Positions 36,364 to 45,496 of a DNA stretch of 64,000 nucleotides are shown one piece after another. How positions within the stretch are numbered: the first letter of the stretch is position 1; each line of letters begins with the position of its first letter. Location of the stretch: NCBI RefSeq assembly GCF_946479755.1, contig NZ_CAMLHC010000001.1, positions 124,001-188,000 of the forward strand, in the 5' to 3' direction. The DNA comes from an uncultured Chitinophaga sp. GTDB taxonomy: Bacteria > Bacteroidota > Bacteroidia > Chitinophagales > Chitinophagaceae. The position numbers were made by a program, and so were the translations under genes. Under the pieces are notes generated by a model, which worked only from the letters and a program-made list of their open reading frames with translations, did no database searches and was not told the DNA's origin.

Positions 36364-37068
36364 ATGAAACATTTTGACCTGAACCTTTGGCTATGCCTTA
36401 TTCTGGGAGTAACGATGATTATCGTGGTACTGTGGCGGCACTTTTTTTTCTCACGCTCAAATGCGCCTGTTGTTGTTCCCCCACGGCCAGCGGCCTCGCA
36501 GAGTAGTTGTTCGCTGATACAGCCGGTAGATCAACTGCTGTTCTTAAAACGGTTGCAGGAAGTAGTTAGCTGGACAGACCAGTTAATGGCAGATAGTGCT
36601 TCGGGGGAGTGGAACAACCGTACTATATTCAGGAAAACAAATCCTGAGATCGGTGGTGTGCCGGCTTTCCAGCTGGAAGCGGATGGTGTTTCCTGGAATA
36701 TGGATATCTGTGAAGCCGACAATGTGCTATGTGTGTTGGTGGCCGCTTTGAACCAAAGGTCCGGCAGTTCGGCTGTTTCATGGCAGGAGATGAGGGCAAA
36801 AGGAAAGATCGTGGCGCACGAAATTAATGCCACGGTGACAGATGGTACATCAGAAGCCAATAGCCAGGGATATGTAGATGTATACGACCTGCCACCGGTA
36901 GATACCTGGATTTATCTCACAGCGGGGATAAGCGGCAGCAACCCGGTACTGTATTGCTGGGTACCCGCTCCCTTTGTGGCGGCCATGCAGGGTGCTATAG
37001 ATGTAAGCTGTATCGAAAATTATGAATGGGCGGACATTGATCTGCTATTACCCGATTATAAGCAGTAA
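36364..37068 (+). CDS. Unknown single-span membrane-anchored protein
   Basis: 234 residues with an N-terminal span at about 8-27 (LWLCLILGVTMIIVVLWRHF) followed by a Pro-rich linker (VVVPPRPAAS). The remainder, from about 50, is a globular domain with RTIFRKTNPEIGGVPAFQLE and NYEWADIDLLLPDYKQ. No positively identified family. Spacing from neighbours (87 bases upstream, 98 downstream) suggests its own transcript. Nothing in context assigns a role. Confidence 0.7.
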   Translation: MKHFDLNLWLCLILGVTMIIVVLWRHFFFSRSNAPVVVPPRPAASQSSCSLIQPVDQLLFLKRLQEVVSWTDQLMADSASGEWNNRTIFRKTNPEIGGVPAFQLEADGVSWNMDICEADNVLCVLVAALNQRSGSSAVSWQEMRAKGKIVAHEINATVTDGTSEANSQGYVDVYDLPPVDTWIYLTAGISGSNPVLYCWVPAPFVAAMQGAIDVSCIENYEWADIDLLLPDYKQ

Positions 37069-37080
37069 CCTTTTACCAGC

Positions 37081-37161
37081 GTCATTTTCACGGTCATTGA
37101 ACAAAAACAAAGCAGCTCTTGTTTAGGTGCTGTAACAGCGTTATTCCCGAACGAAAATGAC
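37081..37161. other. Spaced inverted repeat upstream of aspT
   Basis: GTCATTTTC (37081-37089) mirrors GAAAATGAC (37153-37161), 63 bases apart, the right arm ending five bases before the aspT start codon. It could be an operator pair or chance. Confidence 0.35.
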
Positions 37162-37166
37162 CATTT

Positions 37167-38867
37167 ATGCAGTGGATTACTCATGTATTGCAGCAATACC
37201 CTGAACTGGCTATCTTCCTCACTATCGCACTGGGCTTTGCTATCGGGCCGTTAAAGATAAAAACTTTCAGTCTCGGTACAGTTACGGCAGTGCTGCTGGT
37301 CGGCGTGCTGGTAGGACAGCTCAGGATCGATATCTCCCCCACGGTGAAGTCTGTATTTTTCCTGATGTTTTTATTTGCGGTTGGATATAGCGTAGGCCCA
37401 CAGTTCTTCCGCGGGCTGAAGAAAACAGGGCTGCCGCAGATGGGTTTCGCGGTGCTGATGTTGCTGACCTGCCTTATCTTCCCCTGGCTCTGCGCCCGTT
37501 TTATGGGTTATAATATGGGACAGGCGGCCGGACTATTAGCGGGGTCGCAGACTATCTCCGCCGTGATCGGCGTGGCAGGAGATACGATCAACGGGTTGCC
37601 GCTGACCGCTGCGCAGAAAACCGACTACAACAATGCCATACCAGTTTGTTACGCGGTGACCTATATATTCGGGACTGCCGGTTCCGCGTGGGTGCTGGCC
37701 AGCCTGGCACCCGCCATGCTGGGCGGGCTGGAAAAAGTGAAGAAAGCCTGTAAAGAGCTGGAAGCCTCCATGGGCGCCGGCGACGAAAGCTCGCAGCCGG
37801 GTATGATCTCCGCCGACACGGTGGTGGTTTTCCGCGCTTATACTGTTACGGCCGACTGGTTTGGCGATGGTAAAACAGTACAGCAGCTGGAAGCGCATCT
37901 GGCAGAGGAGCATGCAAGGCTGTTCGTGGAAAGGCTGCGGCAACAAACCAAACTGGTAGAAGCAGCCCCCGACGTAGTCATCCGTAAAGGTGATAAGATT
38001 GTTTTAAGCGGCCGCCGGGAAGACCTGATGGGCGAAAGAGGCCTGATAGGCCCCGAGATACAGGACGCCGAACTGCTGCATTTCCCGGCGGAAGCGTTAC
38101 AGATACTGGTCGCAAAGAAAAATATTGCCGGCATGAAAGTGAGTACCCTGAGAGCGCAGCCCTACATGCATGGTATCTTTATCCGCAGCATCAAAGCTGC
38201 CGACATCGAAGTGCCGGTGATGCCGGACACGGTGCTGGAAAGAGGAGATGTGCTGGAACTGGTGGGACTTAAAAAAGAGGTGGACAAAGCTGCCCAAGAG
38301 ATAGGTTACGCTGACAGGCCTACGGAGAAAACGGATATGACCTTCGTAGGGCTGGGTATCGTGATTGGCGGATTGATAGGGGTGCTGACCGTGCGTATCG
38401 GCGGCGTGCCTATCAGTCTCAGTACCAGCGGCGGCGCGCTGATCATCGGTTTGGTGTTCGGCTGGCTCCGCTCGCAGCATCCTACTTTTGGACGCATTCC
38501 GGCACCCGCTTTATGGGTGATGAACAATGTAGGACTGAATATGTTTATAGCTGTAGTAGGCATCACCGCCGGCCCCGGTTTTGTGGATGGCTTTAAACAG
38601 GTAGGCGTAAGTCTCTTCCTGGTAGGCGCCGTGGCCACTACCTTGCCTTTGCTGGCAGGGGTACTGATGGGTAAATATATTTTCAAATTCCATCCCGCAT
38701 TGATACTGGGCTGCACAGCCGGTGCGCGCACCACCACCGCCGCCCTGGGCGCTATCCAGGATGCGGTGGACAGTAAAACGCCCGCCCTCGGATATACGGT
38801 TACCTACGCCGTGGGCAATACCCTGCTGATCATCTGGGGCGTGGTGATTGTCATGCTGATGCGATGA
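37167..38867 (+). CDS. aspT: Aspartate:alanine antiporter
   Basis: 566 residues. Two hydrophobic halves of about five spans each ([19 protein letters not shown] and [20 protein letters not shown] begin them) flank two TrkA-C-like cytoplasmic domains (about 215-380; [18 protein letters not shown] and [17 protein letters not shown]). This is the AspT/YidE architecture. The [17 protein letters not shown] and [20 protein letters not shown] segments are the conserved antiporter motifs in each half. AspT swaps external aspartate for internal alanine, and the swap is electrogenic. The next gene is aspartate 4-decarboxylase, the known partner, which makes the assignment strong. First gene of a three-gene operon. 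Confidence 0.93.
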   Translation: MQWITHVLQQYPELAIFLTIALGFAIGPLKIKTFSLGTVTAVLLVGVLVGQLRIDISPTVKSVFFLMFLFAVGYSVGPQFFRGLKKTGLPQMGFAVLMLLTCLIFPWLCARFMGYNMGQAAGLLAGSQTISAVIGVAGDTINGLPLTAAQKTDYNNAIPVCYAVTYIFGTAGSAWVLASLAPAMLGGLEKVKKACKELEASMGAGDESSQPGMISADTVVVFRAYTVTADWFGDGKTVQQLEAHLAEEHARLFVERLRQQTKLVEAAPDVVIRKGDKIVLSGRREDLMGERGLIGPEIQDAELLHFPAEALQILVAKKNIAGMKVSTLRAQPYMHGIFIRSIKAADIEVPVMPDTVLERGDVLELVGLKKEVDKAAQEIGYADRPTEKTDMTFVGLGIVIGGLIGVLTVRIGGVPISLSTSGGALIIGLVFGWLRSQHPTFGRIPAPALWVMNNVGLNMFIAVVGITAGPGFVDGFKQVGVSLFLVGAVATTLPLLAGVLMGKYIFKFHPALILGCTAGARTTTAALGAIQDAVDSKTPALGYTVTYAVGNTLLIIWGVVIVMLMR

Positions 38868-38913
38868 AAACCATATTAGACAGTAGTCAGTGATCTCCCA
38901 AAAATATTATTGT

Positions 38914-40560
38914 ATGGCCCTCACAAAAATTAAAACCAGCAGAAAAAGAGAACACCTGCTGGAAAGCCTCAGCCCTTTCCAGCTGAAAGACAACCTGATA
39001 AACCTTGCAGAGGATGAAAGCCGCAAAGCGGCCACCGTCATGCTGAATGCAGGAAGAGGCAACCCCAACTGGGTGGCCACCACGCCCCGGGAAGCTTTTT
39101 TTACCCTTGGGTTGTTCGGTATCGAAGAATGCCGCAGGGTGATGGACAATGCAGAAGGACTGGCCGGTATTCCGGAGAAAAAAGGCATCGCTAAAAGATT
39201 CGAGAAATTTCTGTCCACCAATAAAACCGCACCGGGGATAGACCTGCTGCAGAAAGCCTATAAATATGGCCTCAAACAACATGGTTACAACGCCGATAGC
39301 TGGGTACACGAGCTGGCGGAGAGCGTGATCGGCGATCAGTACCCCGTGCCGGACAGGATGCTGGCGCATATGGAGCCTATCGTGCACGACTATATTATAC
39401 AGGAGATGTGCAACAACGAACCACCTGCCGGCAGGTACGATCTCTTTGCGGTAGAAGGGGGCACGGCTGCGATGTGTTACATCTTCGATTCGCTCATGCA
39501 GAATTTTCTCATCAAAAAAGGAGACAAGATCGCTTTGATGGTGCCGGTGTTTACGCCTTATATCGAAATACCGGAGCTGGACCGCTACAGTTTCAAGGTG
39601 GTGGAGATCAAGTCCAACACGATGAACAAAGACGGACGTCATACCTGGCAGTACCCAGACAGTGAGCTGGAGAAGCTGAAAGACCCGGCTATTCGTATAT
39701 TGTTTACCGTGAACCCCAGCAATCCGCCGTCTTCTGCTATCCATCCGGATTCGCTGAAGAAGATCATTAAAATCGTGAAGAAAGATAATCCGGGACTGAT
39801 GGTAGTGACGGACGATGTGTACGGCACTTTTGTACCCGGCTTCAAATCCCTGATGGGCGCTATTCCGTACAATACCATCGGCGTATATTCCTTCTCCAAA
39901 TATTTCGGCTGCACCGGATGGCGTTTAGGCGTGATCGCTATCCATCAGAAAAATATGTTCGACGATAACATCCGCCGGCTGTCGCCCGCCGTTACCAAAA
40001 CGCTGAACAAACGTTACGGCAGCATTACACTGGAGCCGGGGAAACTGAAGTTCATCGACCGCATGGTGGCCGACAGCCGCCAGGTGGCCCTGAACCATAC
40101 AGCGGGACTGTCGTTGCCGCAACAGACACAGATGATGCTGTTTTCCGCTTTTGCCCTGCTGGACACCAAAAATAAATACAAACAACTCACGCAGGTGCTG
40201 GTGCAGAAACGGCTGAAATTATTGTGGAACGAACTGGAGATCCCGCTGGTAAAAGACCCGCTCAATGCCGGTTATTACTCCGAGATAGACATACAGGTGT
40301 GGGCCGAAAAAGTATATGGCGACAAATTCTTTAAATGGTTACAACAAAATTTTGAACCGGTAGATATCCTGTTCCGCCTGGCGGAGAAGACCGGCGTGGT
40401 ATTGCTGAACGGCGGCGGCTTCGATGGTCCGGAATGGTCGGTGCGCGTATCGCTGGCCAACCTGCCTACAGAAGCTTACTCCGTTATCGGCAAGCACATC
40501 ACAGAAATTATGCGTGAATACGCCGGCGTATGGAGAAGTAACGGAACTTTGAAAAAATAA
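38914..40560 (+). CDS. aspD: Aspartate 4-decarboxylase (bifunctional aspartate aminotransferase)
   Basis: 548 residues from ATG at 38914. A PLP-dependent class I/II aminotransferase fold of unusual length, as in AspD. Visible are LNAGRGNPNWVATTPREAF, VNPSNPPSSAIHPDSLKKII, the aspartate VTDDVYGTF and the PLP lysine in YSFSKYFGCTGWRLG. It removes the beta-carboxyl of L-aspartate, giving L-alanine and CO2. The reaction consumes a cytoplasmic proton. Lying 46 bases after aspT and 28 before a periplasmic asparaginase, it forms the cytoplasmic step of an asparagine-to-alanine route. Confidence 0.95.
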   Translation: MALTKIKTSRKREHLLESLSPFQLKDNLINLAEDESRKAATVMLNAGRGNPNWVATTPREAFFTLGLFGIEECRRVMDNAEGLAGIPEKKGIAKRFEKFLSTNKTAPGIDLLQKAYKYGLKQHGYNADSWVHELAESVIGDQYPVPDRMLAHMEPIVHDYIIQEMCNNEPPAGRYDLFAVEGGTAAMCYIFDSLMQNFLIKKGDKIALMVPVFTPYIEIPELDRYSFKVVEIKSNTMNKDGRHTWQYPDSELEKLKDPAIRILFTVNPSNPPSSAIHPDSLKKIIKIVKKDNPGLMVVTDDVYGTFVPGFKSLMGAIPYNTIGVYSFSKYFGCTGWRLGVIAIHQKNMFDDNIRRLSPAVTKTLNKRYGSITLEPGKLKFIDRMVADSRQVALNHTAGLSLPQQTQMMLFSAFALLDTKNKYKQLTQVLVQKRLKLLWNELEIPLVKDPLNAGYYSEIDIQVWAEKVYGDKFFKWLQQNFEPVDILFRLAEKTGVVLLNGGGFDGPEWSVRVSLANLPTEAYSVIGKHITEIMREYAGVWRSNGTLKK

Positions 40561-40588
40561 TTTTCCCCCAACATTAAAAAGCGGTTGT

Positions 40589-41638
40589 ATGAAAAAACTG
40601 TTATGTGTTACCTGTTCGCTGATGATTTGTTTCGCGGTATACGCGCAGAAGTTGCCCCGTGTGAAGATACTGGCCACCGGCGGCACTATTGCCGGGAAAG
40701 GCGCGTCGGCAGACCGCGCAGCCTATAAGGCCGGTTCACTGCCCATCAAAGATCTGATTGATGCAGTGCCGGGTATTGACAAGGTAGCGGAAATTTCAGG
40801 TGAACAGATTTCCAATGTGGGCAGCCAGGACATGACGGTAGATATCTGGATCAAGCTCAACAAACGGATTAATGAGATCTTTAAAAACAACGAGGCCGAT
40901 GGTATTGTGATCACGCATGGTACCGATACACAGGAGGAGACGGCATATTTCCTCAGTCTTACCTGCCGCTACGATCTGCCGGTGGTGCTCACCGGCTCTA
41001 TGCGTCCGGCAACGGCCATCAGCGCAGACGGTCCCAAGAACCTCTACGACGCCGTCACCGTAGCTGCCAGTCCTAATTCCAAAGGACGCGGCGTGATGGT
41101 GGTGTTCAGCGAAAATATCTTCGATGGCCGTGGCGTGGAAAAGATCAGCACTACCCATGTGGATGCGTTTAAATCGCCTAACAGCGGTCCGCTGGGACAG
41201 GTGTATGACGGCAAGGTGGTATATTATATGCACGATCTCCGCAAGGCCAACAAGAATACGCCTTTTGATATTACCGGTCTTGACAAGCTGCCTAATGTGG
41301 TGGTGGCAGAACTGTTTGCCGATGCACCTTCCACTGCTATCGACGCTTATGTGGCTTCCGGCGTGGATGGTATCGTTGTTTCCGGTCTGGGTAACGGCAA
41401 CCTGAACAAAGCCAATGTGGACGCGGTAACGCGTGCTGTCGCCAAAGGGGTGACCGTATGCCGTGGTTCACGGGTGGTGTCTGGCCGTGTAACGTTGTTT
41501 GATGAAACCGACGACGCCAAGCTGGGCACTTTTGTGGCCGACGACCTGAGTTCGCAGAAGGCCCGGATCCTGCTGATGCTGGGACTTACGCAGACAAAAG
41601 ACAAGAAAACGCTTCAGGATTATTTCTTTACGTATTGA
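40589..41638 (+). CDS. ansB: Periplasmic type II L-asparaginase
   Basis: 349 residues with a signal peptide (MKKLLCVTCSLMICFAVYAQ). The first catalytic loop ATGGTIAGKG holds Thr33, and the second HGTDTQEETAYF holds Thr112-Asp113; VLTGSMRPATAISADGP is the next family block. The enzyme releases ammonia and aspartate from asparagine in the periplasm. Being last in the operon with aspT and aspD, it would supply aspartate to the antiporter. Length is normal for the periplasmic form. A hairpin terminator follows. Confidence 0.95.
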   Translation: MKKLLCVTCSLMICFAVYAQKLPRVKILATGGTIAGKGASADRAAYKAGSLPIKDLIDAVPGIDKVAEISGEQISNVGSQDMTVDIWIKLNKRINEIFKNNEADGIVITHGTDTQEETAYFLSLTCRYDLPVVLTGSMRPATAISADGPKNLYDAVTVAASPNSKGRGVMVVFSENIFDGRGVEKISTTHVDAFKSPNSGPLGQVYDGKVVYYMHDLRKANKNTPFDITGLDKLPNVVVAELFADAPSTAIDAYVASGVDGIVVSGLGNGNLNKANVDAVTRAVAKGVTVCRGSRVVSGRVTLFDETDDAKLGTFVADDLSSQKARILLMLGLTQTKDKKTLQDYFFTY

Positions 41639-41673
41639 TACATCCCCCCAAAGAAGAGAGACCCCGATAATAG

Positions 41674-41705
41674 GAGGCTGGCCAAAAAGGCCGGCCTCTT
41701 TGCTT
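41674..41705 (+). terminator. Terminator after the asparaginase gene
   Basis: 10-bp stem (41674-41683 with 41689-41698, one G-T pair), AAAAA loop, followed by TTTGCTTTT. Confidence 0.75.
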
Positions 41706-41908
41706 TTGTACAACTCCCGGGAAACAAGTACGATGCGTTACCTGTTTACCTGGAATGCAAGCCGGAGGCGCTAATCGGTGAACCGGACGGCTGCCACGGA
41801 AGCGAACAGCCACTGTATCAAAACCGGACATATTTTATTTGTTTGAATATAAAAAAAGCTGGTTTAAAATCCTCTTCAGTTTGGCATTTTTCTTAGATTG
41901 TCACCGGC

Positions 41909-44287
41909 ATGATCAAGAACTACTTCCTGGTTGCCTGGCGCAACCTCCTCAACAATAAGGGCTACAGTGCCATTAATATTTTCGGGCTGGCGGCCGGTAT
42001 GGCTGTAGCCATGGTGATAGCGTTGTGGGTGGTGCATGAATATTCGTATGACCGGTTTTTGCCGGACCATGACCGGTTGTACCGGGTGCAGCGCAACTTT
42101 GACAGTAATGGTGATACGCTCACTTTTACAACCGTGTCTCTGAAGCTCGCCGATGTATTGCGTAATGAGATTCCCGAGATGGAGTATGTATGTGAAACCG
42201 ACTGGTTAGGCAGTCATGCATTAAAAGTGGGCGAGCGCAAGGTGGTGATGAATGGCGGGGGGGTGCAGGACGATTTTCTGAAAGCTTTCCGGTTTCGTCT
42301 GCTGCAGGGAGATGCTGCCTCCGTATTTAAAGATCCTTTCAGTATTGTACTCACGGAGACGGCTGCACGGGCATTATTTGGCAGTGAGAACCCGCTTGGT
42401 AAAATGGTGCGGATAGACAATCAGCACGATCTGGTTGTAACGGGTATTTTGGAAGATTTACCAGCGACGTCCACTTTTCGGTTTAAATACCTGTATCCTT
42501 TCAGTTTCCTGGATAAGACCAATGATTTTGTGATCAATAATCGTAAATCCGGCGGGTTTGACGGAAATGCTTTCCAGATTTTTGCGAAACTCAGGCCAGA
42601 TGCTAACCTTGCCCAGGTGGCTGCCAAAATAGCTTTTGTTGAAAAACGTGAGAAAGGTAATGTCAACGCGGAGAAGTCGATTGTGATCCTGCAGGCCATG
42701 GACCGCTGGCATTTGTTTGGCGAATACAGGAACGGAAAGGAGGCGGGTGGTTTCATCAACTACATTCGTATCTTCAGCAGCATAGGTATTTTGGTACTGC
42801 TGATCGCCTGTATCAACTTTGTAAACCTTACCACCGCGCGTTCAGAGAAGCGGGCGAGGGAGGTGGGTATCCGGAAGGCGGTTGGCTCCCGTCGCCGTAA
42901 TCTGGTGTTCCAGTTTCTGGCGGAATCCCTGACGCTGACCTTCATCGCGTTGTTGTGCAGCTTCCTTATTGTGGCATTGGCATTACCTTATTTTAACCGG
43001 ATGACCGGCGCTGCGGTACATATTCCATTTGGAGATATCCGCTTCTGGGGAATCACCATCGTTGGCGTGGCGCTGACGGGTATTGCCGCCGGGCTGAAAC
43101 CAGCATTTTATCTGTCGTCCTTTAATCCGGTTAAAACGTTAAAGGGCACCATGAAAGTTGGCACATCTGCCACCTGGTCCCGCAAGACATTGGTCGTAGT
43201 ACAGTTTACCTGTTCGGTGGTATTAGTGATCAGTACGCTCGTCATCTACCGCCAGATGCAATACGCTAAAAACCGGCCTACCGGTTTTGAAACATCTCGT
43301 TTGATGTCTTCCATGCTCACGGAAGACATGCTGAAAACCAAAGATGCCTTAAAGCAGGACCTGTTGCAAAGCGGACTGGTGAACCATGTGAGTATAGCTT
43401 CCTGTCCGCCGGCGGATATCAACTGGCACAGCGATCTTCAGGATTTTCCGGGCAAACTGCCGGGGGAAACCGTGGAAATGGGAATGGTATTGACCGGCGA
43501 TGATTATGTTAACACCATGGGGATGAAACTGCAGGGAGGTCGTGATTTCAGGGCCGGACTGTCAGATACGCTGAATGTCATGCTGAATGAAGCGGCTGTA
43601 AAGCGGCTACGTCTGAAAGATCCGCTGAACAGCCAGATTAAATGGAACGATAAGTGGTACCGGATAGTAGGGGTAGTGAAGGATGCCCTGATGGTGAACC
43701 CTTTCCGCCAGGCCGACCCGACTTTATTTTTAAAGTCCTATGGCGATGAAATGTATTTATTATACCAGCTGGCGCCTGGCGTAGCACCTCACCGGGCCGT
43801 AGATCAGCTGGGGGCTATCTTCAACAGGCATAACCCGGCCTTCCCATATGTGTATGAATTTGTGGATGAGGCCTACAATAATAAGTTTCACCAGGAGATG
43901 CTTACCGGGAGGTTATCGGGTATTTTTGCCTTACTGGCGATCCTGATATCCTGTCTGGGTTTGCTGGGACTGGCGGCTTACATGGCGGAACAACGTACCA
44001 AGGAAATCGGGGTCCGTAAAGTGCTGGGGGCATCAATTGCACAGATCTGGTTCCTGCTGTCCAAAGACTTCATTATGCTTGTACTTTTAAGTTGCCTGAT
44101 AGCTTCTCCCATCGCTTTATATTCACTTCAGCGCTGGCTGGAACAATATGACTACCGTATTACACTGGGCCCTGCCGTGTTCCTTTATGCTACCCTGCTG
44201 GCGCTGATCGTAACACTGTTGACCATTAGTTTTCAGGCCATCAAAGCGGCCGTGGTCAACCCGGTAAGGAGCCTCCGCTCTGAATAG
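41909..44287 (+). CDS. FtsX/MacB-type ABC transporter permease
   Basis: 792 residues starting MIKNYFLVAWRNLLNNKGYS, the common family start. First span NIFGLAAGMAVAMVIALWVV, MacB-like periplasmic domain, then spans around 285-405 with FVNLTTARSEKRAREVGIRK, a second periplasmic domain, and the final spans with ALLAILISCLGLLGLAAYMA and TKEIGVRKVLGASIAQIWF. It is a paralogue of the permease at 22199, with the same layout. No ATPase gene is adjacent. It ends 44 bases before a DisA_N-like gene, so co-transcription is possible. Confidence 0.93.
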   Translation: MIKNYFLVAWRNLLNNKGYSAINIFGLAAGMAVAMVIALWVVHEYSYDRFLPDHDRLYRVQRNFDSNGDTLTFTTVSLKLADVLRNEIPEMEYVCETDWLGSHALKVGERKVVMNGGGVQDDFLKAFRFRLLQGDAASVFKDPFSIVLTETAARALFGSENPLGKMVRIDNQHDLVVTGILEDLPATSTFRFKYLYPFSFLDKTNDFVINNRKSGGFDGNAFQIFAKLRPDANLAQVAAKIAFVEKREKGNVNAEKSIVILQAMDRWHLFGEYRNGKEAGGFINYIRIFSSIGILVLLIACINFVNLTTARSEKRAREVGIRKAVGSRRRNLVFQFLAESLTLTFIALLCSFLIVALALPYFNRMTGAAVHIPFGDIRFWGITIVGVALTGIAAGLKPAFYLSSFNPVKTLKGTMKVGTSATWSRKTLVVVQFTCSVVLVISTLVIYRQMQYAKNRPTGFETSRLMSSMLTEDMLKTKDALKQDLLQSGLVNHVSIASCPPADINWHSDLQDFPGKLPGETVEMGMVLTGDDYVNTMGMKLQGGRDFRAGLSDTLNVMLNEAAVKRLRLKDPLNSQIKWNDKWYRIVGVVKDALMVNPFRQADPTLFLKSYGDEMYLLYQLAPGVAPHRAVDQLGAIFNRHNPAFPYVYEFVDEAYNNKFHQEMLTGRLSGIFALLAILISCLGLLGLAAYMAEQRTKEIGVRKVLGASIAQIWFLLSKDFIMLVLLSCLIASPIALYSLQRWLEQYDYRITLGPAVFLYATLLALIVTLLTISFQAIKAAVVNPVRSLRSE

Positions 44288-44331
44288 AGCGGCTTTGCGT
44301 ATATTTATGCCTGAAAACAAGAGAAACGGGC

Positions 44332-45480
44332 ATGGCACTGACAACAGAATCAACATACCAGGCAGCATCAGCAGTAGCCGACATTATAGAAGCGCATTTT
44401 ATTAAACACCTGGAAACCGCGCAGGCGGAGGGTGTCGACAATCTGGCGTCGGCGCCGTCGGCGCGTGTGGTGGAGAAGATCATCGACGTGGCTTTCTGGG
44501 CCAGCCTGCGCCGGGAGGAGGGCAACGCCACCCGCATGTCGCTGGCATTTATGAGCCCTGAACAGGCCGGCAAGCCGTTGCTGTTTGAGCAACCGCTGCC
44601 GCTCACGCCGCAGGTACTCACCAAACTGGCGCCCGGGGTAGAAAGGGCCGGCATCCATGTAGGGGTTTGGTTTAACGGCGATGAACTGTGCATCTGGGGC
44701 ACCACCATCAAACTGCCCAATTTCTGTTTTGTGCTGGATGTGTCCGAGCCGGGACTGCTGGTCGTAAAACACCGCCGTATCATGGGGCTGGGCAAGTTCA
44801 CCAACGTGGCCATGCTCAAAGGCGACCAGATAAAAGTGGTAGACGAAAACTCCGGTAGTACCACCTGTAGCCCTTCACTACTGAAATCCCTCCTTGGCGT
44901 GGATTCCTCTTCTCTCTGGAATAATCCTGAAAACGTACTCATACAAATAGCGGTGTCCATGCGGGCGCACAAGCGCGGCGGCATCCTGCTGGTGGTGCCG
45001 GACAAAAACGCGTCGTGGAAGGAGTCGATCGTGCAGCCCTTACAATATCCCATATCGCCGGCTTTTGCAGGCGTGGCGGACCTGATCCGGCAGGAGAGTT
45101 CTACCGTCAGCGAAATCTTCTGGCAGAACGCCCTGCGCCGCGAAGTGGAAAATATCAGCGGTCTCACCGCGGTAGACGGCGCTACCATTATCAATCAACA
45201 TCACGAGCTGCTGGCTTTCGGGGCCAAGATCACGAGGGCCGCTTATTCCTCCCCGGTGGAAAGAGTGCTGATGATGGAGCCGGTGCTGGGTGGCAGTCCT
45301 TCTTATGTGCATCCGTCCTCCATCGGAGGTACCCGGCACCTGTCGGCCGCCCAGTTTGTGCATGACCAACCGGACACGATTGCCCTGGTGGCTTCGCAGG
45401 ACGGCTATTTCACCATTTTTTCCTGGTCCGTGCCCAAGCAGATGGTACAAGCTCACAGAATAGATATCCTGCTGCTCTAA
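44332..45480 (+). CDS. DisA_N (diadenylate cyclase)-like protein with N-terminal sensor part
   Basis: 382 residues. The C-terminal third carries the marks of a DisA_N/DAC domain: VDGATIINQHHELLAFGAKI (DGA motif) and IGGTRHLSAAQFVHD (GTRH motif). DAC enzymes make cyclic di-AMP from ATP. The canonical RHR is RHL here, so the last Arg, which contacts phosphate in DisA, is replaced; activity is uncertain. Residues about 1-250, with EKIIDVAFWASLRREEGNAT and NVAMLKGDQIKVVDENSG, are like the sensor region annotated as DACNV in such proteins, recalled and not checked. It has no spans. It lies 44 bases after the permease gene and 16 before a TonB-dependent receptor. Confidence 0.72.
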   Translation: MALTTESTYQAASAVADIIEAHFIKHLETAQAEGVDNLASAPSARVVEKIIDVAFWASLRREEGNATRMSLAFMSPEQAGKPLLFEQPLPLTPQVLTKLAPGVERAGIHVGVWFNGDELCIWGTTIKLPNFCFVLDVSEPGLLVVKHRRIMGLGKFTNVAMLKGDQIKVVDENSGSTTCSPSLLKSLLGVDSSSLWNNPENVLIQIAVSMRAHKRGGILLVVPDKNASWKESIVQPLQYPISPAFAGVADLIRQESSTVSEIFWQNALRREVENISGLTAVDGATIINQHHELLAFGAKITRAAYSSPVERVLMMEPVLGGSPSYVHPSSIGGTRHLSAAQFVHDQPDTIALVASQDGYFTIFSWSVPKQMVQAHRIDILLL

Positions 45481-45496
45481 CAGACAAATCAACCAG

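Noticed and set aside
37081..37161. Operator for the asp operon formed by mirrored 9-base arms
   Set aside because: Listed only as a low-confidence feature. With 63 bases between the arms, chance cannot be excluded, so it was not raised to a finding.
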